Shown: piece by piece, positions 1 to 6,040 of the stretch
How positions within the stretch are numbered: position 1 is the first letter of the stretch
How the letters are laid out: the number at the start of each line of letters is the position of its first letter
Origin: Streptosporangiaceae bacterium
GTDB lineage: Bacteria > Actinomycetota > Actinomycetes > Streptosporangiales > Streptosporangiaceae
Reading direction: 5' to 3'
NCBI GenBank assembly: GCA_030041195.1
Contig: JASHOI010000791.1
Coordinates: 1-6,727 of the forward strand
DNA: 6,727 bases
The notes under the pieces: model-generated
What the model saw: only the letters and a program-made list of their open reading frames with translations
Database searches by the model: none
Told to the model about the DNA's origin: nothing
Made by a program: the position numbers and the translations under genes

Positions 1-1164
1 CACGGCCGCGGTGTCCGCGCCGAGCGACGGCGCCGGCGCCGGGCCCGGCCTGCCGTCCTGCGCCAGCGGCGAGGCCGGGGCGAACAGCGCGCCGACCCCG
101 GGCTGGTCGATCTCGCCGAACAACGGGTTTCCGGCCAGCTCGCCGTCGGCGGCCAGGTCGGCGAACCGGCGGTAGCGCGACCAGAGCACGGAGGTGCCGT
201 CGAGCTGCTGCCCGATCTCGGCCACGGTCCGGCCGGCGAACCACGGAGCGAGCAGCGCCGCGATGACCTCGCGGTGCGCGTACCGGTCCCCGTCCGCGGC
301 GAAGTCGGCGCCGAGCAGCCGCTCCAGCTCGGCGAACGAGCCGGCCAGCCCGGTCGCCGCGGCGAGATCGGCGAAGTGCCTGCCGGTGACCGTGGCCACC
401 ATGACCCGCTCGCCGTCGGCGGTGGCGAAGTCGCGGGCGAAGCCGCCGAACAGGTGGTTGCCGATCCGCGGCCGGTCGCCGCCGAGCTGCGCCTCGGCCA
501 GGAAGCCCAGGTTCCCGGCCAGCGCCAGCGCGACGTCCTCCAGCGCCAGCGTGATCCGGCTGCCCTCCCCGGTGCGCCGCCGGTGCCGCTCCGCGGACAG
601 CAGGCCGACCGCGGCGTACAGCCCGCACGCGATGTCCCAGGCCGGCAGCACGTGGTTCACCGGCCCCTGGTGCTCCTCCGGCCCGGTGATCAGCGGGAAC
701 CCGATGCCCGCGTTGACGGTGTAGTCCACCGCGGCGCGCCCGTCGCGGTAGCCCTGTACCTGCAGGTGGATCACGTCCGGCCGGACCGCGGCCAGGCGGT
801 CGTAGCCGAGCCACGGCCGGCCGACGGCGTTGGTGAGCACGATCCCGCCGCCCGGCCCGGAGGCCGCGACCAGGCCCGCCACGATGCGCTGCCCCTCGGG
901 ATCGCGGAAGTTCAGCGTGACCGACTTCTTCGCCTTGTTCAGCGCGGTCCAGTACAGGCTGGTGCCCGACGGGGCCAGCGGCCACCTGGTGTGGTCGGCC
1001 GCGCCGCCGATCGGGTCGATCCTGATCACCTCGGCGCCGAGCTGCGCCAGGGTCATGCCGCCCAGCGGCGCGGCAACGAAACTGGAGATCTCCAGAACCG
1101 TGAGCCCGTCCAGCGGGGCGGTCCTGGTGCTGGAGCCCAGTACCTCCCCGGTTGCGGCCGTCAC
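1..1164 (-). CDS. mct: CaiB/BaiF class III CoA-transferase, Mct-like (mesaconyl-CoA C1-C4 CoA transferase / 2-methylfumaryl-CoA isomerase), 3' end outside window
   Basis: The 388 visible residues run open to the left edge, so the C-terminus is missing. Class III CoA-transferases move CoA through an aspartyl-CoA intermediate. The likely catalytic Asp is D177 in the PAWDIACG segment. The N-terminal Rossmann part shows SSFVAAPLGGMTLAQLGAEV (residues 27-46), then RIDPIGG and LNKAKKSV. The segments VDYTVNAGIGFPLITGP, NHVLPAWD and AERHRRRTGEG, and the late QPGVG, agree very well with my memory of Chloroflexus aurantiacus Mct (about 409 aa). That enzyme shifts CoA within mesaconyl-CoA in the 3-hydroxypropionate bi-cycle. 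The start is GTG at 1164, giving about 12 extra N-terminal residues compared with Chloroflexus. No strong Shine-Dalgarno is visible. It begins 10 bp after the FHA gene stop, so co-transcription is likely. The family is certain. The exact substrate is inferred, because the partner enzymes (hydratase, lyase) are not in the window. Confidence 0.85.
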   Translation of the reverse strand, partial: MTAATGEVLGSSTRTAPLDGLTVLEISSFVAAPLGGMTLAQLGAEVIRIDPIGGAADHTRWPLAPSGTSLYWTALNKAKKSVTLNFRDPEGQRIVAGLVAASGPGGGIVLTNAVGRPWLGYDRLAAVRPDVIHLQVQGYRDGRAAVDYTVNAGIGFPLITGPEEHQGPVNHVLPAWDIACGLYAAVGLLSAERHRRRTGEGSRITLALEDVALALAGNLGFLAEAQLGGDRPRIGNHLFGGFARDFATADGERVMVATVTGRHFADLAAATGLAGSFAELERLLGADFAADGDRYAHREVIAALLAPWFAGRTVAEIGQQLDGTSVLWSRYRRFADLAADGELAGNPLFGEIDQPGVGALFAPASPLAQDGRPGPAPAPSLGADTAAV

Positions 1165-1174
1165 GCCAGGCAGG

Positions 1175-1906
1175 CTATCCCACGCCCGGTGGGGCCGCGC
1201 TTGGCGACGTCTCGGTCGGCAGCCGCCGCAGGTCCGCCGCGGTCAGCTCGCCGGTCGAGATCAGCAGCAGCGCGAGTTCCTCCAGCGCACGCGGCCCGCG
1301 CAGCCCGGGAGCGCCGAGGCGCAGGTACCGGTCCCTGATGTTCTCGCACCGCTTGGTGATCGTGTGCGGCTCCCAGCCGATCCGCTCCGCGCTGTCCCTG
1401 GCGCTGCGCGGCGCCGGATCGCCAGCGTGCCGCCAGGTCAGGTACTCCTCAAACCGCGCCGCCAGGACCAGCCGGTCGGTGTCGGTCAGCGGGACCCGGT
1501 ACCGGGTGATGGTCACCGCGCGCTCCTGGGTCACCGGCGTCACCGGCTTCGGGTCCGGTTCCGGCACGTCGTCCAAGTCGGGCAGGCGCAGCCGCAGCGT
1601 GTAGCGGCCGAGCGCGCCGTTCAGGATCACCTTGGCGTGCCACTGCTGCAGCGGGACCGCGAGGCCGGGCGGCAGGTCGACCCGGAACCCCCGGTCGCCG
1701 AGCAGGCTCAGCACCGAGGAACTGCTGTCGTTATGCAGCCACCATGACCGGTCGCGGAACCTGAAGCTCCCGGCGCTGCGGGACACCCCGCGATCGGCCG
1801 CGGGGAGCACGGCAGTGCACGTCGGCGCCCGGCCGAAGGTGAACGGCTCCTCCTGGTCCGGGCGGACGTGCCAGGTCTGTGACTCGTACATCACAATCAG
1901 CTGCAT
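1175..1906 (-). CDS. FHA-domain protein with C-terminal helical (probable HTH) region
   Basis: This 243-aa protein is predicted to be cytoplasmic. Residues about 1-105 look like a forkhead-associated domain: a beta-rich start (MQLIVMYESQ, TWHV), FGR at 24-26, VSR at 41-43, WWLHND with N59, then alternating strands to about residue 107. FHA domains bind phosphothreonine. G25, R26, S42 and N59 are present, but the usual His of S-R-R-H-A is replaced (SRSAG), so phosphopeptide binding may be altered. An acidic/proline linker (110-127) leads to an all-helical region (139-228) beginning PLTDTDRLVLAARFEEYL and containing ERIGWEPHTITKRCENIRDRYL, which looks like a winged-helix/HTH sensory-effector region. 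An upstream in-frame ATG at 2056 would add 50 low-complexity residues lying over merR. I chose ATG 1906 because GGGAGGCGAGGA lies just upstream (GAGGA with a 9-nt gap) and the FHA fold starts there. Signal and target are unknown. Confidence 0.75.
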   Translation of the reverse strand: MQLIVMYESQTWHVRPDQEEPFTFGRAPTCTAVLPAADRGVSRSAGSFRFRDRSWWLHNDSSSSVLSLLGDRGFRVDLPPGLAVPLQQWHAKVILNGALGRYTLRLRLPDLDDVPEPDPKPVTPVTQERAVTITRYRVPLTDTDRLVLAARFEEYLTWRHAGDPAPRSARDSAERIGWEPHTITKRCENIRDRYLRLGAPGLRGPRALEELALLLISTGELTAADLRRLPTETSPSAAPPGVG

Positions 1907-1962
1907 CGCCCGTCGTCCTCGCCTCCCCGCTACGTTCACGGTAACAGCAGCGCTGCCGGCGA

Positions 1963-2394
1963 TCACGGACGCTGAGCCCGGCCCGGCGCTCGCCGCCGGG
2001 GCGGTGTGGTGAGCAGTTTGCAGCGCCTGGCGTGCTGGCAGCCGCAGGCCAGGCATTCCTCGATCGTGGCCCTGAGCTGGCCGAGGTCGGCGATCCGCTG
2101 GTCGATGGCGGCGAGCTGGTCCCGGGCCGCCGCAGCCCAGTCGGTGAACGTCGGGCTGCGGTCGGCGTGCGAGGCCAGCAGGGTCTTGATGTCCGCCAGG
2201 CTCAGGCCGGCCCGGGAGGCCATGCGGATGAACTTGATCCGCCGGATCGCGTCCAGGTCATACCGGCGCTGGCCGGCGGCCCGCTCCTGGGCCGGCAGCA
2301 GGCCGACCTGCTCCCAGTAGCGCAGCGTCGTGGCCGGCACGCCGTAGCGCTCGGCGACGGTCCCGATCGGCATCATGCGACGCGTTGTGCGCAC
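1963..2394 (-). CDS. MerR-family transcriptional regulator with SoxR-type [2Fe-2S] cysteine motif
   Basis: This is a 143-aa regulator. A MerR winged HTH spans residues 9-75 (PIGTVAERYGVPATTLRYWE, then GLLPAQERAAGQRRYDLDAIRRIKFI). A dimerisation helix follows (about 84-113, including W86 of FTDWAAAARDQL, which lines up with the conserved Trp of SoxR). The C-terminal cluster CLACGCQHARRC has C114, C117, C119 and C125. This CX2CX1CX5C spacing is the same as the SoxR iron-sulfur ligands. The HTH differs from classic SoxR (LRYWE instead of LHFYE), so it may be a divergent SoxR relative sensing redox-active compounds or oxidants. GTG 2394 is chosen because GGAGG sits 7 nt upstream. ATG 2376 and ATG 2373 are alternatives. 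Longer reading to 2556 is low-complexity and runs into the divergent gene. The gene is divergent from the MFS exporter, with an 18-bp palindrome between them, and the FHA gene follows after 56 bp. Confidence 0.9.
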   Translation of the reverse strand: MRTTRRMMPIGTVAERYGVPATTLRYWEQVGLLPAQERAAGQRRYDLDAIRRIKFIRMASRAGLSLADIKTLLASHADRSPTFTDWAAAARDQLAAIDQRIADLGQLRATIEECLACGCQHARRCKLLTTPPRRRAPGRAQRP

Positions 2395-2401
2395 CGGCCC
2401 G

Positions 2402-2406
2402 CCTCC
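2402..2406 (-). promoter_or_regulatory. Ribosome binding site of merR (decides GTG start)
   Basis: On the minus strand GGAGG is followed by 7 nt and then GTG at 2394. This fixes the regulator start six codons before the ATG-ATG pair that would otherwise be the obvious choice. Confidence 0.7.
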
Positions 2407-2418
2407 GTCCGGAAGAGC

Positions 2419-2449
2419 TTGACTTCGAGCCGACTCGAAGCACGACAGT
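2419..2449 (+). promoter_or_regulatory. MerR/SoxR-type promoter of the MFS gene (19-bp spacer)
   Basis: A strong -35 TTGACT (2419-2424) is separated by 19 bp from a weak -10 GACAGT (2444-2449). Such an over-long spacer is the hallmark of promoters that MerR-family activators open by twisting the DNA. The palindrome begins at the fifth base of the -35, as in the E. coli soxS promoter. A start about 7 nt after the -10 falls at 2456-2457, on the ATG of the MFS gene, so the mRNA would be leaderless. This agrees with the lack of a convincing Shine-Dalgarno before that ATG. Confidence 0.7.
2423..2440. promoter_or_regulatory. 18-bp palindromic operator, SoxR-box-like
   Basis: CTTCGAGCCGACTCGAAG is a perfect inverted repeat with 7-bp arms around a 4-bp centre, lying inside the promoter spacer. 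The SoxR box has the same 7-4-7 architecture (arms CCTCAAG / CTTGAGG). Each arm here differs at two positions, and the differences are mirrored. This is the expected binding site of the adjacent MerR protein and could also serve autoregulation. Binding is inferred, not shown. Confidence 0.75.
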
Positions 2450-2456
2450 ACCGGGA

Positions 2457-3722
2457 ATGGAGCACCAGCGGCGCGACCCCGGTGCCGGCCGCGCTGCCGG
2501 TGCGATGGCGGCGCTGCGTTCGCCGTCGTTCGCCGCCCTGCTGGCCGGCTACGCATGCTCGGCGGTGGGCGACGGGATGGCCGCGGTGGCGATTTCCTGG
2601 CTGGCCATCGAGCTGTCCCGCGGGCGGGACACCGGGCTGCTGGTTGGCGCCGCCGTCGCCGCGTACACGCTGCCCGGTGTGGTGGCCGGCCTCGGTCTGG
2701 GCCGCCTGCTCACCCGGTGGGACCCGCGGCTGCTCGTGCTCGCCGAGGCGGCGCTGCGCGCGGTGTCGCTGGGCCTGGTCGCGGCGGGCGCCGCGACCAG
2801 GCTGCTCACCCCCGCCGGGTACGTCGTGCTGCTCGGCGTCTCCTCGCTGCTCGGCCTGCTCGGCGTGACCGGCGCCGTCACCTCGGTCGCCGAGCTGCTG
2901 CCGGAACGCCAGCGGATCGCCGGAAACTCGCTGATCACGCTCACCAGCTTCGCCGCGACGATCGTCGGGCCCGCGCTGGCCGGCCTGGTGATAGCCACGG
3001 CGGGGGTCGGCGTCGCGTTCGGGGCGGATTCCGTGAGTTACCTGGTGCTCGTGGTGGCGGTCGTGGTCAGCCGCAGGGTCCAGCGGCCGGCGGTACCGGC
3101 GGGTCCCGGTCAGGGCATGCACCGGGCGCTGCGCGACCTTGCCCGCCGGCCGGCCGTGCTCGGGATCACCGTGATCTGTGCGCTGTTCTACGGCCTGTAC
3201 GGGCCGGTCGAGGTCGCGCTGCCGGTCTACGTGTCCCGGGTGCTGCACGCCGGGCCGGGTGTGCTCGGCGGCTGCTGGACCGTGTTCGGCTGCGGTGCGA
3301 CCGTCGGCGCGCTGGGCGCATCCTGGATCCAGCGCTTCGGCCTGTGGCGGGTCGCCGTGGCGGTCATCGCGGGCTGGGGGGCCTGCCTGATCCCGCTCGG
3401 CGGCAGCGACTCGGTGGTGGTCGGGTTCGCGGCGCTGGCCGTCGGCGGGCTGATCTACGGGCCGTTCGAGCCGATCAAGCAGACGATCATCCAGCGGTAC
3501 AGCCCGCCGGGGCAGCTGGCCGCGCTGGCCGCGGCCAGCGGGCTGCTCACCGTGCCCGCCGCTCCGCTCGGCACCGCGCTCGGCGGCCCGCTGGTGGCGG
3601 CCGTCGGCCCCGCGGACACCCTGCTCGGCTCCGGGCTCGCCACCGTCGCGGTGGCCGGCGTCGCCGCGGCCGTGCTGATCATCCGGCGGACGGCAGCTGA
3701 GCCATCCACTCGGCCACCGTGA
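2457..3722 (+). CDS. MFS transporter, EntS/DHA3-like drug or metabolite exporter
   Basis: This 421-aa integral membrane protein has about 12 hydrophobic segments, in the range of the major facilitator superfamily. The opening LRSPSFAALLAGYACSAVGDG (20-40), with D39 in the first helix, is typical of DHA3/EntS-type (MFS_3) exporters. A degenerate motif A (GLGRLLTRWDPR) lies between helices 2 and 3. GNSLITLTSFAATIVGPALAG (156-176) matches the helix 5 region of this group. A central basic cytoplasmic loop (about 205-232) joins two six-helix halves. Likely role: proton-driven export of a small molecule, substrate unknown. ATG 2457 is chosen because it sits at the predicted transcription start and directly before the MFS fold. 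An in-frame ATG at 2385 would lie upstream of the promoter. Control by the divergent MerR protein is inferred. The last 44 bp overlap the convergent isochorismatase-family gene. Confidence 0.88.
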   Translation: MEHQRRDPGAGRAAGAMAALRSPSFAALLAGYACSAVGDGMAAVAISWLAIELSRGRDTGLLVGAAVAAYTLPGVVAGLGLGRLLTRWDPRLLVLAEAALRAVSLGLVAAGAATRLLTPAGYVVLLGVSSLLGLLGVTGAVTSVAELLPERQRIAGNSLITLTSFAATIVGPALAGLVIATAGVGVAFGADSVSYLVLVVAVVVSRRVQRPAVPAGPGQGMHRALRDLARRPAVLGITVICALFYGLYGPVEVALPVYVSRVLHAGPGVLGGCWTVFGCGATVGALGASWIQRFGLWRVAVAVIAGWGACLIPLGGSDSVVVGFAALAVGGLIYGPFEPIKQTIIQRYSPPGQLAALAAASGLLTVPAAPLGTALGGPLVAAVGPADTLLGSGLATVAVAGVAAAVLIIRRTAAEPSTRPP

Positions 3723-4245
3723 GCACGTCGGCCTGCCGCGGGAACACCTTCCCGGTCAGCACCTGGTGCACCTCGGGGTCGGCGTCCAGGCAGCCGTCCG
3801 CGAGCACGACCAGCCGGTAATCCAGGTCGGCGGCCTGCCGCAGCGTCGAGAGCACCACGCCGCTGGTGGCGATGCCGGTCAGCACGAGCGTGCCGACGCC
3901 GAGGCTGCGCAGCAGCACGTCGAGGTCGCTGCCGGTGAACGCCGACACCCGGCGCTTGGTGACGATCAGGTCCCCCGGCGCCGGCCCGACCGCCGGGTGG
4001 ATCTCGGTGGCCGGGTCGCCGTTGCCGAACCGGCCGTCAGCCGCGACCGCGGAAAAGCTCTTGTTCCTGGCGCTGACCTCGGGGTAACCGGGACGGAAGC
4101 CCACCACCACGTAGATCACCGGTACCCCGGCGGCGCGGGCGGCGGTGACCGCGCCGGACAGCCGCGGCAGGTAGCCGGTGTCGTCGGCGAAGCGCTCGAC
4201 GATGCCCCGCTGGACATCCATCACCAGCAGCACGGTCGCGTCCAT
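3679..4245 (-). CDS. Isochorismatase-family (cysteine hydrolase fold) protein lacking the nucleophilic Cys
   Basis: This 188-aa single-domain cytoplasmic protein has the usual length for the family. Motifs in order are LLVMDVQRGI with the catalytic Asp D10, LIVTKRRVSAFTGSDLDVLL with the conserved Lys K97, and GIATSGVVLST (124-134), the segment that normally carries the nucleophilic Cys. Aligned to the usual GVSTNICVEST, the Cys position is V130. Thiol-dependent chemistry (nicotinamidase, carbamoylsarcosine or ureidoacrylate hydrolase) is therefore unlikely. True isochorismatases (EntB, PhzD) also lack the Cys, but they have Gly there. From memory, the GIATSGVVLST variant recurs in many bacterial homologues, so it looks like a defined subgroup and not decay. 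GAGGA lies 10 nt before ATG 4245. The gene is divergent from the methyltransferase (68-bp gap), and its 3' end overlaps the MFS gene. Substrate unknown. Confidence 0.88.
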   Translation of the reverse strand: MDATVLLVMDVQRGIVERFADDTGYLPRLSGAVTAARAAGVPVIYVVVGFRPGYPEVSARNKSFSAVAADGRFGNGDPATEIHPAVGPAPGDLIVTKRRVSAFTGSDLDVLLRSLGVGTLVLTGIATSGVVLSTLRQAADLDYRLVVLADGCLDADPEVHQVLTGKVFPRQADVLTVAEWMAQLPSAG

Positions 4246-4301
4246 ATCTCAGTGGTCCTCACGATCGCGGATCGGTAGCCTTCGGCCGTGGCTGCCGGGC
4301 C

Positions 4302-4306
4302 GGAGG
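4302..4306 (+). promoter_or_regulatory. Ribosome binding site deciding the methyltransferase GTG start
   Basis: GGAGG with a 7-nt gap precedes GTG 4314. It lies in the 68-bp divergent gap (4246-4313). No clear -35/-10 pair was assigned there for either gene. Confidence 0.65.
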
Positions 4307-4313
4307 CACGACG

Positions 4314-5009
4314 GTGATCGTACCGAGAGACTACGACGCAGACCCGTCGCGGTTCCTGTCCAGCGACGGCTGGCCGCACGACGACGTGCATCCGTACGTG
4401 GCGGCCAGGTTCGCCGCTGCGGGCGCGCGGCTCGTGCTCGACGTCGGCGGCGGCACGGGCAAGCTGGCCCGGCTGCTGCCCGGGTACTCCATCCGCTGCG
4501 TCCTGGCCGATCTGTCGCCGGCCATGCTCGCGCTGGCGCCGCGCCCGGCGGTGCTGGCCGACGGAGCCAGGCTTCCGGTCGCCGATGCCCGCGTCGACGC
4601 GGTGGCCGCGCTGTACACGCTGTACCACTACGACGACCCGTTCTGGCCGGTGAGCGAGGCCCGGCGGGTGCTGCGTCCCGGCGGCCTGTTCGCTGCCTGC
4701 GCCCCGGCCCGGGACAGCGCGCCGGAGCTGTCCGGCGTGCTGCCGGCGTGGGGCGGCCGGTCCACCTTCGACGCCGAGGACGCGCCGGGCATCGTCGGCT
4801 CGGTGTTCAGCGCGCCGGGGGACCGGCTGGAGGTCGCACCCTGGGACGGGCCGCTGAGCACGCTGACCACGGTCGGCCATGCCGCCAGCTTCCTGCGCTG
4901 CCACGGGATGAACGAGGACGCGGCGGCGCTGGCCGCCGCGGCGCTCGACCTGCCGCTGACGCTGACCATGCGGGGTTGCGTGGTCTACGCCACCAAGGGC
5001 TTGCGCTAG
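4314..5009 (+). CDS. Class I SAM-dependent methyltransferase
   Basis: This is a 231-aa cytoplasmic Rossmann-fold methyltransferase of the UbiE/Methyltransf_11 type. Motif I is LVLDVGGGTGK (40-50), the SAM-binding glycine loop. D66 in LADLSPAML ends strand 2 and probably binds the ribose hydroxyls. LPVADARVDAVAALYTLYHYDDP (88-109) corresponds to the motif II/III region, and ARRVLRPGGLFAA (116-128) is the post-motif signature of this class. The C-terminal part (about 130-231) should hold the acceptor site and shows nothing that names a substrate. The GTG start is supported by the well-placed GGAGG. The gene is divergent from the isochorismatase-fold gene and ends 10 bp before the convergent aminotransferase stop, with no clear terminator between. 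The acceptor (small molecule most likely) cannot be told. Confidence 0.88.
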   Translation: MIVPRDYDADPSRFLSSDGWPHDDVHPYVAARFAAAGARLVLDVGGGTGKLARLLPGYSIRCVLADLSPAMLALAPRPAVLADGARLPVADARVDAVAALYTLYHYDDPFWPVSEARRVLRPGGLFAACAPARDSAPELSGVLPAWGGRSTFDAEDAPGIVGSVFSAPGDRLEVAPWDGPLSTLTTVGHAASFLRCHGMNEDAAALAAAALDLPLTLTMRGCVVYATKGLR

Positions 5010-5019
5010 GCTGCGGCGC

Positions 5020-5958
5020 TCACCCGCGCTCGTCGTACCGGACCGGGGTGGAGAACCGCGGATCCTCGTGGCGGCGCCAGTACTGGTCCTGCAGCTTCGC
5101 CGTCAGCGGGCCAGGCACCCCGTCGCCGACCGGCTTGCCGTCAACCACCGTGACCGGCATGATCCCGCCGGCTGTGGAGGTGACCAGCACCTCGGTGGCC
5201 CTGCCCAGGTCATCGGCGGTCAGCCGGCCCTGCTCGACCGGCTGGCCGGCCTCGCTGGCGAGCTCGATCACCGACCGCCTGGTGATGCCCTGCAGCGTGC
5301 CGCTGGCCGGGGTCAGCCACCGCCCGCCGGTGTGCGCGAACACGTTGTAGCCCGGCCCCTCGGTGATCGCGCCGGAGGCGTCGCGGAGCACGACCAGCTG
5401 GGCATCGTGGTCGTAGGCCTCGAGCTGGGCCACGTCCATGTCGAGCCAGTGGTAGTTCTTCACGGTCGGGTCGACGCTCTGCGCCGGGATCCGGGTCACG
5501 TCGCTGATCCGCATGCTCACGCCGGCGGCCTGCTGCTGCGGCGTGCAGATCCACACGAACGGCACCGCGTAGCAGTAGAACGTGGAGCGGGCGGTGCGCA
5601 GGTCCCGGCTGCCCGGGGCGACGCGGCCGCGGGTGCAGGTCATCGACACGTACGCCTCGCGCAGCCCGGCCAGCCGGACACACCCGTGCAGGATGTTCTC
5701 GATCTCGGCCCGGTCGTGGCCGGGGTCGAGCCGCAGCCGGGCCATGCTCGCCGTGAACCGGTCGAGATGGTCGTTCAGCCGGTAGAACCGCCGCCGCCAG
5801 ACGTGGACCACGTCGTAGGCGGCATCGGAGCGGGTGACCCCCAGGTCGAGCACGGAGATCTTGGCGTCCTCGATCGGGCAGTACTGCCCGCCGATCCACG
5901 CGGCCCCGGACGGCCACGGCGGCATCGGCGCAAACCAGCCTCCGGTGGTCCCGGTCAT
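5020..5958 (-). CDS. Class IV (fold-type IV) PLP aminotransferase, resembling (R)-selective amine transaminases
   Basis: This 312-aa cytoplasmic PLP enzyme belongs to the branched-chain/D-amino-acid aminotransferase fold. K167 in DPTVKNYHW is the expected Schiff-base lysine. E200 in AITEGPGYNVF should contact the pyridine nitrogen. LQGITRRSVIELA (222-234) and TSTAGGIMPVT (260-270) bind the cofactor phosphate and close the active site. The N-terminal part (GAAWIGGQYCPIEDAKIS, SDAAYDVVHVW, RLNDHLDRF), YAVPFVWI and the C-terminal GVPGP and TPVRY recall the Arthrobacter and Aspergillus terreus (R)-amine transaminases more than ordinary IlvE. The class is certain. Amine instead of amino-acid specificity is an inference. 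ATG 5958 is preceded by duplicated GGAGGAGC, the nearer GGAGG being 5 nt away. A GC-rich repeat tract lies 83-222 bp upstream. Confidence 0.92.
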   Translation of the reverse strand: MTGTTGGWFAPMPPWPSGAAWIGGQYCPIEDAKISVLDLGVTRSDAAYDVVHVWRRRFYRLNDHLDRFTASMARLRLDPGHDRAEIENILHGCVRLAGLREAYVSMTCTRGRVAPGSRDLRTARSTFYCYAVPFVWICTPQQQAAGVSMRISDVTRIPAQSVDPTVKNYHWLDMDVAQLEAYDHDAQLVVLRDASGAITEGPGYNVFAHTGGRWLTPASGTLQGITRRSVIELASEAGQPVEQGRLTADDLGRATEVLVTSTAGGIMPVTVVDGKPVGDGVPGPLTAKLQDQYWRRHEDPRFSTPVRYDERG

Positions 5959-5963
5959 CCGCT

Positions 5964-5976
5964 CCTCCGCTCCTCC
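5964..5976 (-). promoter_or_regulatory. Duplicated Shine-Dalgarno of the aminotransferase gene
   Basis: Read on the minus strand, GGAGGAGC occurs twice in tandem directly before ATG 5958. The GGAGG cores lie 5 nt and 13 nt from the start codon. The nearer copy supports ATG 5958 over the in-frame Met at residue 12. A short CGGA repeat run precedes it further upstream (about 5980-5991). Confidence 0.6.
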
Positions 5977-6040
5977 GCCCGTCCGTCCGTCGCGCCAGTC
6001 ATCGCGTCACCCGTTCACCCGGTCAGCCCGGTCAGCACCT

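Noticed and set aside
274..1338. Long rightward open frames opposite the CoA-transferase and FHA genes
   Set aside because: Arg/Gly/Pro/Ala-rich antisense shadows typical of high-GC DNA. The minus-strand reading gives clear enzyme and FHA motifs.
5001..5030. Terminator between the convergent methyltransferase and aminotransferase genes
   Set aside because: Only short GCGC self-complementary pieces are present, with no stable stem and no T-run.
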